Of a stretch of DNA of 64,000 bases, positions 24,552-32,964 are shown piece after piece (position 1 is the first letter of the stretch; each line of letters begins with the position of its first letter). Below the pieces are notes generated by a model that searched no databases, was not told the origin of the DNA, and was given only the letters and a program-made list of their open reading frames with translations. Source of the DNA: Bog-756 sp963776225 (GTDB lineage Bacteria; Actinomycetota; Acidimicrobiia; Acidimicrobiales; RAAP-2); the NCBI GenBank assembly GCA_963776225.1, contig CAVZLL010000001.1, forward strand, positions 744,001 to 808,000. The letters are read 5' to 3'. The position numbers were made by a program, and so were the translations under genes.

Positions 24552-25805
24552 CTATCGCAAGCGAGCAGCGACAGGGAGGTGTTTGACGCCGCCCACGAAG
24601 TTGGCCTGGGCGAACTCGGGCTCCCCGTCGAGGGCGATGTCGTCGACTGCGGCGAGCAGCTTGGACAGGATGGTTCGGATCTCGCGCCGGGCAAAGGTCG
24701 AGCCCAGGCAGAAGTGCTCGCCGCCCCCGAAGGCGATGGTCCGGTTTGCGTTTGCCCGGGTCACGTCGAAGACCATGGGGTTGCCGAACATCCTCTCGTC
24801 CCGGTTGGCCGACGGGTACGAGAGGAGCAGGCGGTCTCCGGCGGGGACGTTCACGCCCGACAGGACGGCCGGCTCGGTCAGGTACCGCAGGAAGTGGCGC
24901 ACCGGCGACGTCCACCGGATCATTTCGTCGGTGGCATTGCCCACCAATGTGGGATCGCGATGCAGGGCCTCGACCTGCCCGGGGTGGCGCAGAAGCGCTT
25001 CGAGGCCCCCCGAGAGGGCAAACGACGTGGTGTCGTGGCCTGCGGTGGCCACGATGATGAAGTACCACATGGTGGCGTGGCGGTCCATCGGGCAGCCCGC
25101 CACCGTGCCATTGGCGATCACACTGGCCAGGTCGTCGGCCGGCCGGGCCCGGCGTTCGTCGGCCAGGGAGGAGAAGTAGTCCTCGAACTCGCCGATGGTG
25201 CCGGTCACCATGGCGAAGGGATCGCTCAGGTCTCCGAGATACTCGGGGTCTGCCGCGCCGAACAGTCCCTGGGTGAGGCGCAGCATCGTTCCCTCGTCTT
25301 CCTCGGGAACCCCGAAGATGCTCATGATCACCCGCAGTGTGTAAGGGACGGCGATGTCCTGGGCGAAGTCGCAACGGCCACTCCTGGCGCGGAACACCTC
25401 CACGAACTCGTCGGCGATCGCATCAATCGATCGTTGGCGCATCGCCACGGCACGGGGCCGAAACCAGCTGTTGGCCAGCTCCCGGTGCTCGCGGTGCTCC
25501 TCGCCGTCCATGTGGATGAGGGTCTTGGGTTCCACACCCATGTTCCCGAGCATCTCGAATTGGATGTCGGGACCGAGCACCGAGTTGCGGGTGTTCCGAA
25601 ACTGGTCGTTGCGGCGAGCCACGGTGAAGACGTCGTCGTAGCGGGTCACGGCCCAGAACGGGGTGTAGCCCTCGGCTTCGACCCGCAGCACCGGGTCGTT
25701 GGCCCGAAGATCGGCCGCCACTGCGTGCCACGTCTCCTGGTCGGCGTAGGCCACCGGGTCGATGAAGATCGCTCCCCGGGCATCGGATACTTGGGTGACG
25801 GTCAT
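24552..25805 (-). CDS. Cytochrome P450
   Basis: This is a 417-aa bacterial class I P450. The I-helix oxygen-binding motif is 'AGHDTTSFAL' (about residue 254), the K-helix ExxR is in 'DEMIRWTSPVRHFLR', and the heme-binding motif is 'FGGGEHFCLGSTFARREI', with the Cys near residue 366. It starts at the ATG at 25805 with GGAGA upstream. It resembles the CYP125/CYP142/CYP123-like group of actinobacterial hydroxylases, but the substrate cannot be stated. No ferredoxin or reductase gene is adjacent. The 294-bp upstream gap has a repetitive GAGTGGCTGAGTGG-type stretch at about 25895-25960 and no gene. Confidence 0.94.
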   Translation of the reverse strand: MTVTQVSDARGAIFIDPVAYADQETWHAVAADLRANDPVLRVEAEGYTPFWAVTRYDDVFTVARRNDQFRNTRNSVLGPDIQFEMLGNMGVEPKTLIHMDGEEHREHRELANSWFRPRAVAMRQRSIDAIADEFVEVFRARSGRCDFAQDIAVPYTLRVIMSIFGVPEEDEGTMLRLTQGLFGAADPEYLGDLSDPFAMVTGTIGEFEDYFSSLADERRARPADDLASVIANGTVAGCPMDRHATMWYFIIVATAGHDTTSFALSGGLEALLRHPGQVEALHRDPTLVGNATDEMIRWTSPVRHFLRYLTEPAVLSGVNVPAGDRLLLSYPSANRDERMFGNPMVFDVTRANANRTIAFGGGEHFCLGSTFARREIRTILSKLLAAVDDIALDGEPEFAQANFVGGVKHLPVAARLR

Positions 25806-26099
25806 CGCGGTCTCCTTCGCTCGTCTTCGCCCGAGAGCCGACAGCACGACGGGATGGGAGCTTGCGGACGTTCCTCCCCTGGGCCCGCTCTCTGAGTGAG
25901 TAGTAGGGAGTGGCTGAGTGGCTGAGTGGATTGGTGACTGAGAGGATTGGTGGTCAGTGGGTCAAGAGGCTCATCGTAGGCTCCACCCGGGCGCTGCGAG
26001 GGTCAGCAACGTCGTGGGACCAGATCGCCCGGGAGGTCTGCGTGTGCAACAGTGGTGCGGAGTAGTTGAACGTCCGTCTGATCGCCGCTGGAGGGACCA

Positions 26100-26555
26100 A
26101 TGGTAAAGCCGATCCCGGATGGGTACCCCCGAGTCACTCCCTACCTGATCGTCGACTCCGCCGACGCCGCCATCGGGTTCTACACGTCAGTGCTCGGGGC
26201 GGAAGAGCGGATGAGGATGCCCGGTCCGGATGGCAAGGTGGGCCACGCCGAGCTGGCGATCGGGGAGTCGCTGATCATGCTGGCGGACGAGTTTCCCGAT
26301 ATGGGCGCTCGGAGCCCGAAGTCGGTCGGCGGATCGCCGGTGACGATCCACGTCTACGTGGAGGACGCGGATGCCACGGTCGCCCGCGCGGTCGCGGCCG
26401 GCGCCACCATCGCGCGTCCAGTGGAAGACAAGTTCTATGGGGACCGGGGCGGCGAGGTCGTCGATCCCTACGGTCACCGCTGGAGCATTGCCTCTCACAT
26501 CGAGGACCTTTCCCCCGAGGAGATGGAGCGGCGCATGGGAGAAATGCCGGGCTGA
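26100..26555 (+). CDS. VOC family protein (PhnB-like glyoxalase fold)
   Basis: This 151-aa protein starts at the ATG at 26100 after GGAGGGACC. It begins 'GYPRVTPYLIVDSADAAIGF', contains 'GHAELAIGESLIMLADEFP' and ends with 'EVVDPYGHRWSIASHIEDLS', as in PhnB/YdcJ-like VOC proteins. Such proteins bind or modify small molecules in a metal-dependent or independent manner. The substrate is unknown. It stands alone, converging with the GH43-like gene 3 bp away. Confidence 0.9.
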   Translation: MVKPIPDGYPRVTPYLIVDSADAAIGFYTSVLGAEERMRMPGPDGKVGHAELAIGESLIMLADEFPDMGARSPKSVGGSPVTIHVYVEDADATVARAVAAGATIARPVEDKFYGDRGGEVVDPYGHRWSIASHIEDLSPEEMERRMGEMPG

Positions 26556-26558
26556 GCG

Positions 26559-28355
26559 TCAGTGTGACCCGTAGAAGGGGGCTCCGAACGAGAACACACC
26601 TCCGTCGGCACCGACCAGCCAGTAGCCCCCGGTGCTCGGATCGGTCGCCATCCCGGTCACCGGTGCAGCCAGGGCGGATGCTCCCATCGATCCACGGAAC
26701 GGGGCATTGCCGAAGGCGAAGATTCCGCCGTCGGATGCGACCATCCAATAGCCCGCCCCGTCGGGGGTGGCGGACATGCCGTTGACCGGCAGATTGAGCC
26801 TGATGCTCCCAGTGGAGCCGTGGAATGCGGCCGATCCGAAAGAGAAGATCCCACCGTCGGTGGCGACCAGCCAGTATCCCTGGCTCTTCGGATTGTCCGC
26901 CATCCCGACGACCGGCTGATTGAGGTGCCGGCCACCCATCGAACCGAAGAACCGCGCGTCGCCGAAGGCGAAGATGCCGCCATCCGACGCGACCAGCCAA
27001 TACCCACCACCGTCGTCGGCGGGGGCCAGGTCAACCACCGGTGCGTTGAGGTGCCGGCCACCCATGGAGCCGAAGAACCGCGCGTCACCGAAGGAGAAGA
27101 TGCCGCCGTCGGCCGCGACCATCCAATAGCCCTTGCCGTCCGGAGTGGGCACGAGATGATTGATCGGCGCATTGAGCGGTGTCCCAGCCATGGAGCCGTA
27201 GGTCAGTGCACCGCCGTGGGGGTGGACCGCACCGCCGGAGTCGACGATCCAGTAGCCGTCACCCGACGGGGTTGAGGCGATCCCGGTGAAGGTCACAGCC
27301 GGTGCAGAGGGCGCGAGGTCTGTCGAAGCAATGTAGAGCTGTCGCTGGTTTGTCGACAGGTTTGCCGTGCAGTTGGAGCAGGGGTTGTTCCAGGCGGAGA
27401 AGGCAAGCCATTGGCGGCCTGCCGAGTCCGGGAAGATCGATCCACCCCCTGGGCCATAGACGCCCCCGTAGCTGGTGAGGAACGGACCCGCCGGATTGGT
27501 GCACGGACCGAGCGGACCAGAGCAGGAGGCGAGTTGCTCGTTGTAGGAGGAGTTCTCGAAGTTGCCGCCGGAGAAGAGGAGGAAGTAGCCACCGCCGCTC
27601 GCGACCAGCTGAGGATTGTCCGTCGTCTGCTCCGAAGGAGTGACCGTCATCAGCAGTGAAGGCGACCCGACGAAACCGGTTCCGTCGGCGCTGAGCTGCA
27701 CGCCCCATACTCGGGAGGGGGCAGCCGAGCTTCCGTCATTGGACTTCCACACCAGATACGGCAGATGCGTCGCCGGGTCTACGAATGGACTCGGATCGAG
27801 GACACCACCGGCCGGACACCACGGTGATCCGCTCGAGTTGTCGCTGAATACCGGGTCCGATGGTGTCAGCGCGGACGCGGTTGCCACCGCGAGGCACGTG
27901 AACCCCGAGTCCACAGGGTGACCGGCAGTCGACGCGTCGTACCACATGACCCAGTGACCACCGATGGCGGTGACGCCTGGGGATGTCTGGGTGTCTGCCT
28001 GCTGCCAGTTCGGCGTGGTCGGCAGCGCCGTCGAGCCGTAGGGGTGCCCGGTGTAGCTCCCATAGCCGGCGGCGGGATTGCCCGAGGTGTTGATGATCAC
28101 CTGGATGTGGTTCCCGAGCGCCGTCCCCGTCGTGAACGCGTAGTAGACGCCATTCGAAAGGACGACATCCGGATCCCCGGCGTTGGCGGCAAGTGAAGGA
28201 GATGCGGGCCGACCCACGGCGATCCGCGCGTCGGCCCCTGTGACCGATGCGTCCGCGATCAATGATCCGGCCAAGCCGAACAGCACCACAAGAACGGCGG
28301 ATAACCCAGTCCGCAGTGAGCCAGCCCGCAGTGAGATTGTGGTATCACGCGTCAC
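26559..28355 (-). CDS. Secreted GH43-like protein with six C-terminal propeller-like repeats
   Basis: I place the start at GTG 28355 (598 aa), which has GAGAGG eight bases upstream and leads straight into a signal peptide. An ATG at 28400 lacks a ribosome site. Residues about 45-370 resemble glycoside hydrolase family 43: 'GDPDVVLSNGVYYAFTTG' (base Asp), 'LDPSPFVDPATHLPYLVWKS' (second Asp) and 'GGGYFLLFSGGNFENSSYNE'. Where GH43 enzymes show an acidic 'EGP' Glu, this one has 'TTDNPQL'. Residues about 370-598 are six ~40-aa repeats of the 'GYWLVASDGGIFAFGDARFF' type. It may be an extracellular arabinan/xylan-acting or sugar-binding protein. Confidence 0.8.
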   Translation of the reverse strand: MTRDTTISLRAGSLRTGLSAVLVVLFGLAGSLIADASVTGADARIAVGRPASPSLAANAGDPDVVLSNGVYYAFTTGTALGNHIQVIINTSGNPAAGYGSYTGHPYGSTALPTTPNWQQADTQTSPGVTAIGGHWVMWYDASTAGHPVDSGFTCLAVATASALTPSDPVFSDNSSGSPWCPAGGVLDPSPFVDPATHLPYLVWKSNDGSSAAPSRVWGVQLSADGTGFVGSPSLLMTVTPSEQTTDNPQLVASGGGYFLLFSGGNFENSSYNEQLASCSGPLGPCTNPAGPFLTSYGGVYGPGGGSIFPDSAGRQWLAFSAWNNPCSNCTANLSTNQRQLYIASTDLAPSAPAVTFTGIASTPSGDGYWIVDSGGAVHPHGGALTYGSMAGTPLNAPINHLVPTPDGKGYWMVAADGGIFSFGDARFFGSMGGRHLNAPVVDLAPADDGGGYWLVASDGGIFAFGDARFFGSMGGRHLNQPVVGMADNPKSQGYWLVATDGGIFSFGSAAFHGSTGSIRLNLPVNGMSATPDGAGYWMVASDGGIFAFGNAPFRGSMGASALAAPVTGMATDPSTGGYWLVGADGGVFSFGAPFYGSH

Positions 28356-28604
28356 GATCAACGCCTCTCGGTCAAGAAATGTGTGCACGCACGCCTCCAT
28401 GAATGAGCAACAGCGGATGAGAGGAGGATCGATCGGGTCGGATCCGGAACAACGTACCCATCAAACCCGGGATCACCCTTGCGAGTTGACACGATCAGCA
28501 TAGAGCGGGATTGTTGTCGACTCGGAGTTCGCCCTCCAGCTCACGCGCCGGGAACATTGGTCCGGAGACGGCCCGGCTACTGTACCGTCGTGGCCAGAGA
28601 GCCC

Positions 28605-29498
28605 ATGAGCCCGGATGAGGTCCAACAACTCCACACGCGTCTCTCGAACTGGGGTCGATGGGGACCGGACGACCAACTCGGAACGCTCAATTTCATCACC
28701 GCCGCGGTTACCGCCACCGCGGTGTCCGCTGTGAGGTCGGGGCAGACGGTGTCCTGTGCCCGCCCGCTACCCACCCAACCCGGCCCGGACAACTCGATGC
28801 CAGTTGTCCACCACATGATCGGAACGGCAACTGAGGGCTACGGGGCCGACTACTTTGCCCTCGCCCCGCACGGCTTCGCGACGAGCCACATCGACGCGCT
28901 CTGTCACATCTTCCATCAAGGCAAGGTCTACAACGGCTATGAAGCCGAGACGGTGACGGCTCACGGAGCGGCCAAGCTCGGCATCCATCACCTCCGATCC
29001 GGAATCGTCACCAGGGGTGTCCTCGTTGACGTGCCCGCCATCCGGGGCGCCGAGGCGCTGGGGCCAGGAGAGCCCGTCTTCCCCGAGGACCTGGAATCGG
29101 CAGAGAGGGCAACAGGTGTCACCGTGCGGACCGGAGATGCGTTGCTCGTGCGGACGGGGCGCTGGCGGTGGCGAGAGAGGTACGGTCCTTGGTCTCCCAT
29201 GGATGGCATGGCCGGCCTAGACGCTTCCTGTCTCGCCTGGCTACACGAGCGGGAGGTAGCCGTGCTGGGCAGCGACGGGGTCTCCGATGTCCTGCCGTCC
29301 CGCGTCGACACGGTCCTCATGCCGATTCACACCGTGGCCATCGTGGCGATGGGCGTCCATCTTCTGGACAATCTCGATCTCGACGAGTTGTCCGTCGCAT
29401 GCGCCACTGCCGGGCGCTGGAGCTTCCTTCTCACGGTTGCACCGCTGGTGCTGGAGCAGGGTACGGCTTCGCCGGTGAACCCGATCGCCGTCTTCTAG
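28605..29498 (+). CDS. Cyclase family protein (kynurenine-formamidase-like metal hydrolase)
   Basis: This 297-aa protein starts at the ATG at 28605 (AGAGAG upstream). The family's metal-binding motif HGxxxxHxDxxxH is present as 'HGFATSHIDALCHI', and 'VLGSDGVSDVLP' and 'MPIHTVAIVAMGVHLLDNLD' are later signatures. Members hydrolyse amides such as N-formylkynurenine or act in isatin and polyketide pathways. No kynurenine pathway genes lie nearby, so the substrate is open. It converges with the DUF1810 gene. Confidence 0.88.
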   Translation: MSPDEVQQLHTRLSNWGRWGPDDQLGTLNFITAAVTATAVSAVRSGQTVSCARPLPTQPGPDNSMPVVHHMIGTATEGYGADYFALAPHGFATSHIDALCHIFHQGKVYNGYEAETVTAHGAAKLGIHHLRSGIVTRGVLVDVPAIRGAEALGPGEPVFPEDLESAERATGVTVRTGDALLVRTGRWRWRERYGPWSPMDGMAGLDASCLAWLHEREVAVLGSDGVSDVLPSRVDTVLMPIHTVAIVAMGVHLLDNLDLDELSVACATAGRWSFLLTVAPLVLEQGTASPVNPIAVF

Positions 29499-29550
29499 GC
29501 CGGACGAACCGCACCACTCGGACTCGCAACCGCCGGCTCCTTGCGGAGGA

Positions 29551-29976
29551 TCAGACCAACTGGTCTGTTGCGAGATCGGGTTGACCATCGAAGAACCGGT
29601 CCAGCACCTGCTGGAACAGCGGCTCGTCGGGAGCAGTGCGGAGGAACAGGGTCATGGATGAGCGCAGCTTCAGGGCGTCGACAGGTCCGAAGATCTGGAC
29701 CGCAGTCCGACCTTCCATCTCCGCGACGATGGCTGTGCATTCGATCAGTCGGGCACCGAGCACCGGGTGCTGCAGATACGCCCCGGCCTCCTCCAGGGAT
29801 GAGAGCGCGAATTCCCTTGACGTCGCGCTCCGCCCCAGGCCCGCGATCTGTGGAAAGACGAACCACATCCAATGACCGGTCTTCTGCCCCGCTCGCAGCT
29901 CGGCGACAGCACGGGAATAGGTTCCGCCAGTGGCCTGCGCCTCCACGAATCGTTCGAGGTCGTACGGGTCGTCCAT
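29551..29976 (-). CDS. DUF1810 family protein
   Basis: This 141-aa soluble protein starts at the ATG at 29976. The DUF1810 pattern is complete: 'DPYDLERFVEAQ' at the N-terminus, 'GQKTGHWMWFVFPQIAGLG' and 'AYLQHPVLGARLIECT'. The family is small, calpastatin-like in name only, and its biochemical role is not known. The longer open frame upstream lacks homology and a ribosome site. It stands alone, divergent from the UbiE-like methyltransferase. Confidence 0.9.
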   Translation of the reverse strand: MDDPYDLERFVEAQATGGTYSRAVAELRAGQKTGHWMWFVFPQIAGLGRSATSREFALSSLEEAGAYLQHPVLGARLIECTAIVAEMEGRTAVQIFGPVDALKLRSSMTLFLRTAPDEPLFQQVLDRFFDGQPDLATDQLV

Positions 29977-30115
29977 GGTCAGGCTCTTAACACGAGCGGT
30001 CGTGGTACCGGCCGAAGCGGCGCCCAAGACGAGCACGTCGGAACATTTGGCAATCACACGACTCCCTCCGGACACCGGCCGCCTACAGTGAGATCTTCGC
30101 ACCCAGGGAGGGTTC

Positions 30116-30850
30116 GTGGAGATGCCGGAGCATTTGGACGCCAACCGGTTCGCCCAGAAGCTCTTCACTCCACTTGCCGGACGTTACGACCGTTTGGCCG
30201 GGTTGCTCTCGATGGGACAGAACGGACGTTGGCGGCGGGCCATGGTCGACCACATCGTCCCGGACGAACCCGGACTGATCCTCGACGTAGCCTCCGGACC
30301 CGCGGGGGTGGCGCTCCAGCTTGCCGATCGCACCATGGCCCGAGTGGTAGGCATCGATCTGACGCTCGACATGCTGCGCCGAGGCCAGCGCAATGTGGCC
30401 GACCGTGGCATGGCCAACCAAGTCCAGCTGGTGGCCGGGCGGGCTGAACAGACTCCGTTTGCCGATGCCACCTTCGATGCGCTGACCTTCACGTACCTCC
30501 TGCGATATGTCGACGATCCCCACGCGACCCTGGTCGAGCTCGCACGGTTGGTCAGGCCCGGAGCGGCGGTAGCCAGTCTCGAGTTCCTCGAGCCGCAGAG
30601 CCGGTTCTGGAGGTTCTGGTGGTGGTGTTACACACGACTCCTGCTTCCCGCCGGTGGCTGGCTCGCCGGGGGAAAGGCATGGTTCGAGGTGGGCAGGTTC
30701 CTCGGTCCCAGCATTTCGGCCCACTACCGGCGATATCCGGTGAGCTGGACGATCGAGGCTTGGCGGCGAGCGGGCTTCACCGACATCGGCGTAAGGCGAA
30801 TGAGCCTCGGCGGGGGATTGATCATGTGGGGGCGGCGCTCCAGTGGATGA
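30116..30850 (+). CDS. UbiE/MenG-like class I methyltransferase
   Basis: This 244-aa protein starts at GTG 30116 after AGGGAGGG. It begins 'FAQKLFTPLAGRYDRLAGLL', as in quinone-biosynthesis methyltransferases. Motif I is 'LILDVASGPAGVALQLA', then 'VVGIDLTLDML' and 'DALTFTYLLRYVDDP'. UbiE/MenG methylates demethylmenaquinone or its benzoquinone counterpart. The weaker C-terminus leaves room for another small-molecule substrate. The next gene, a polytopic membrane protein, overlaps by 8 bp, so both are translated together and may act on the same lipid-soluble substrate. Confidence 0.8.
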   Translation: MEMPEHLDANRFAQKLFTPLAGRYDRLAGLLSMGQNGRWRRAMVDHIVPDEPGLILDVASGPAGVALQLADRTMARVVGIDLTLDMLRRGQRNVADRGMANQVQLVAGRAEQTPFADATFDALTFTYLLRYVDDPHATLVELARLVRPGAAVASLEFLEPQSRFWRFWWWCYTRLLLPAGGWLAGGKAWFEVGRFLGPSISAHYRRYPVSWTIEAWRRAGFTDIGVRRMSLGGGLIMWGRRSSG

Positions 30851-31595
30851 AACGCCTGCAGATCCACCACCCGAGCAACGCGCCGCCTACTATGCGGCTC
30901 TCCCGGGCGGCTGGCGTGACTGGTGGACGCTTCTCCACCCGCCATACACTGCGTGGCACCTGGCCTATGTCGTCATCGGGGCATGCCTGGCACCGGTGGT
31001 AAATGTCACACGGCTGATAGCCACCCTGTTGGCCTTTTTCTTCGCCGTCGGTCTGGCGGCCCACGCGCTCGATGAGTTGCACGGGCGTCCGCTGCGCACC
31101 CGAATTCCGTCGGGCGTCCTCGTCGTCGTTGCGGGCGTCGGACTCGCCGGCGCGATCGTCTTGGGAATCATCGGCGTCGGGCAGGTCGGCTGGGCGCTGG
31201 TCCCATTCCTCGTGATCGGACCTCTCCTCGTGGTGGCCTACAACTTCGAGATGTTCGGTGGGGTCATCCACAACAACTTCGGGTTCGCCGCCAGTTGGGG
31301 CGCCTTTCCCGTTCTGACCGCGTACGTCGCCCAGACTTCGGGATTGGCCGTGGCCGCACTCATTGCCGCCGCCGGCGCCGCGGTACTGTCAGCGGCGCAG
31401 CGGGCACTGAGCACGCCGGCTCGTCTGCTGCGCAGGCAGTCTGCTCGCGTCGTCGGGACGATCACGCTGGCTGATGGCGGGGAGCTCGCCGTTGATCGGT
31501 CAGTACTGCTGGCTCCGTTAGAGCAGGCGCTGCGCGCGATGTCGTGGGCCGTCGTGCTCCTCGCTGCCGCTCTCGCGATTGACCGGCTGCACTAG
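30843..31595 (+). CDS. Polytopic membrane protein, possibly UbiA-like
   Basis: This 250-aa protein starts at GTG 30843 and has about seven hydrophobic segments. The cytoplasmic loop 'AAHALDELHGRPLRTRIP' resembles the Asp-rich loop region of UbiA prenyltransferases, but the canonical NDxxD pair is not present, so catalysis is not shown. It is coupled to the UbiE-like methyltransferase gene. This pairing suggests a role in quinone or isoprenoid metabolism, as an inference only. The C-terminal ~60 residues contain a soluble stretch followed by one helix. It ends exactly where the converging SRPBCC gene ends. Confidence 0.6.
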   Translation: MDETPADPPPEQRAAYYAALPGGWRDWWTLLHPPYTAWHLAYVVIGACLAPVVNVTRLIATLLAFFFAVGLAAHALDELHGRPLRTRIPSGVLVVVAGVGLAGAIVLGIIGVGQVGWALVPFLVIGPLLVVAYNFEMFGGVIHNNFGFAASWGAFPVLTAYVAQTSGLAVAALIAAAGAAVLSAAQRALSTPARLLRRQSARVVGTITLADGGELAVDRSVLLAPLEQALRAMSWAVVLLAAALAIDRLH

Positions 31596-32054
31596 TTATG
31601 AGCGCTCTAGGCGCCGACGGAAACCGACGACCGTCATTTCAACAACGCGATCGTGCCCCCACTGCAGCAGGGGATGGCCGATCCGGCTTGCGAGCCGCAT
31701 TGCGGGCTGGAGCATCTCGACCGTCCAGGCCACCTCGGCCGAGGTTCCCTCTCCCTCATGATGCAGTCGGAGCCGAGCATGCCCAGCCAGATCCCCACCG
31801 ATGGTCGCGTCGATCGAGCGGGGTCTCTCACAGTCGACGAGCCCGACCCGGAGTCGCATTCGGTAAGGGAGCGGAGGGGTCACTACGCCATGAAGGACCG
31901 CCCCTGCGGACAGACCGTCTCCCTCGATGCGGAGTTCGGTGAGCCAGGGCCACCATTGCTCGAACTCGTCGAACTGTTCGATCCGATCCCATAGTCGATC
32001 GGGGGCCAGGTCGAACCGGTAGCTACGCCGGAAGGCAATGAGGGGTGGCGCCAC
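31596..32054 (-). CDS. SRPBCC (START-like) family protein
   Basis: From GTG 32054 (GGGAAC upstream) it has 152 aa. A longer frame to 32210 has no homology in its extra part. The pattern 'FRRSYRFDLAPDRLWDRIEQ', 'FEQWWPWLTELRIEGDGLSA', 'YRMRLRVGLVDCERPRSIDA' and 'VAWTVEMLQPAMRLASRIGH' is that of polyketide-cyclase/coenzyme Q-binding SRPBCC proteins, which hold a hydrophobic ligand in a helix-grip fold. The gene abuts the preceding membrane protein gene tail to tail. The ligand is unknown. Confidence 0.78.
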   Translation of the reverse strand: MAPPLIAFRRSYRFDLAPDRLWDRIEQFDEFEQWWPWLTELRIEGDGLSAGAVLHGVVTPPLPYRMRLRVGLVDCERPRSIDATIGGDLAGHARLRLHHEGEGTSAEVAWTVEMLQPAMRLASRIGHPLLQWGHDRVVEMTVVGFRRRLERS

Positions 32055-32223
32055 CGTTCCCAGCGTATGGGCATCGAGGATGGGTTTTCGCCCGGCCCGC
32101 ACGAGACTGCGCGAGGTTCTTGGGCCTTGCTCGAGAACGGTCGGTGAAGGCGGATGAGTGCTTCGCCAACAGCCCGGACGATCGGTTGGCGCCGTCTCTT
32201 CTGAGTGCACTCCGGGTGGTTAA

Positions 32224-32337
32224 CTGCTGATCGGCCGCGACGGCGGGGTCTTCGGCTTCGGTGACGCCGGCTTCACCGGGTCGCTGCCCAGGCTCGGCCC
32301 GCACGTCTCCGACATCGTTGGGGCTGTCCCGGCGTGA
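32224..32337 (+). pseudogene. Orphan 3' fragment of an NlpC-type repeat protein gene
   Basis: These 37 codons plus stop encode 'LLIGRDGGVFGFGDAGFTGS' followed by 'HVSDIVGAVPA'. This is almost identical to the last 37 codons of the NlpC/P60-like gene at 44877-46235, with only a few base differences. There is no start and no upstream homology, so it is a relic of a duplicated or moved copy in the opposite orientation. Confidence 0.85.
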
Positions 32338-32964
32338 GCCGAACAGCGGTGGCGGCTGGGTGAGTGACCACCAGGGATGAAGCACAACTCAGGAGAAGCT
32401 CCCACTAAGAGTCGGGATTTCGCATACTGATGCTTTCGCAAATGATTCGGCGAAATCCCTGGTCAGCAACACGGATGACAAGCTGGGCATCTTGCGTCTC
32501 TGCGAGGGGATTAGATCAGCCCGCTAACGGGGCCAACGACAGCCTGAAAGCTCGAAAGGACACGGGCGGTTGCGAAGGTGACGATTCTGCGTCGCGAAGT
32601 CGCCCAACGGACGAAGCAGGCGCTGTGATGGCAACACACAGCACGACGAGCGCGTCCGCAACCGGACTGCTGCAACCAGTGTCGAGAAGGCCTCGAAGCG
32701 CTGCACGGGCTCGACTCTTGAGATGTTGGCAACCAGATCACGCAGAAATCAGTTGCTCCGACGGTCCTGTTCGGTCATCATGAGAGTTGATCAGCTTCAC
32801 AAAGGGCGGTTGACGGGGCCAGTGGCGGTAAACGCTGAAGTCGCGCGGACTCGGATGGCGGCCGTGGCAGCACTGTGCGTGGTGGTATGAGCCCTGGCTG
32901 TTGGCACGGGTTTAGACGATCGCAACTAACAATGCTGCCCCCCCGAAACTGAGGAGGCAGCATC
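32338..32964. other. 627-bp gene-free region upstream of the giant NHL gene
   Basis: No gene was recognised on either strand. It contains AGAAATCAGT at 32744-32753, part of a motif also found near the LuxR-type regulator gene, and at its end a hairpin that covers the ribosome site of the next gene. The promoter of the giant gene should lie here, but no convincing boxes were found. Confidence 0.5.
32932..32963 (+). promoter_or_regulatory. Hairpin overlapping the ribosome site of the giant NHL gene
   Basis: The arms ATGCTGCC (32932-32939) and GGCAGCAT (32956-32963) are perfect complements with a 16-base loop. The ribosome site AGGAGG (32952-32957) lies partly in the loop and partly in the second arm, and the GTG start follows at 32965. 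Pairing would limit ribosome access, so this may tune translation of a very long secreted protein. Confidence 0.6.
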
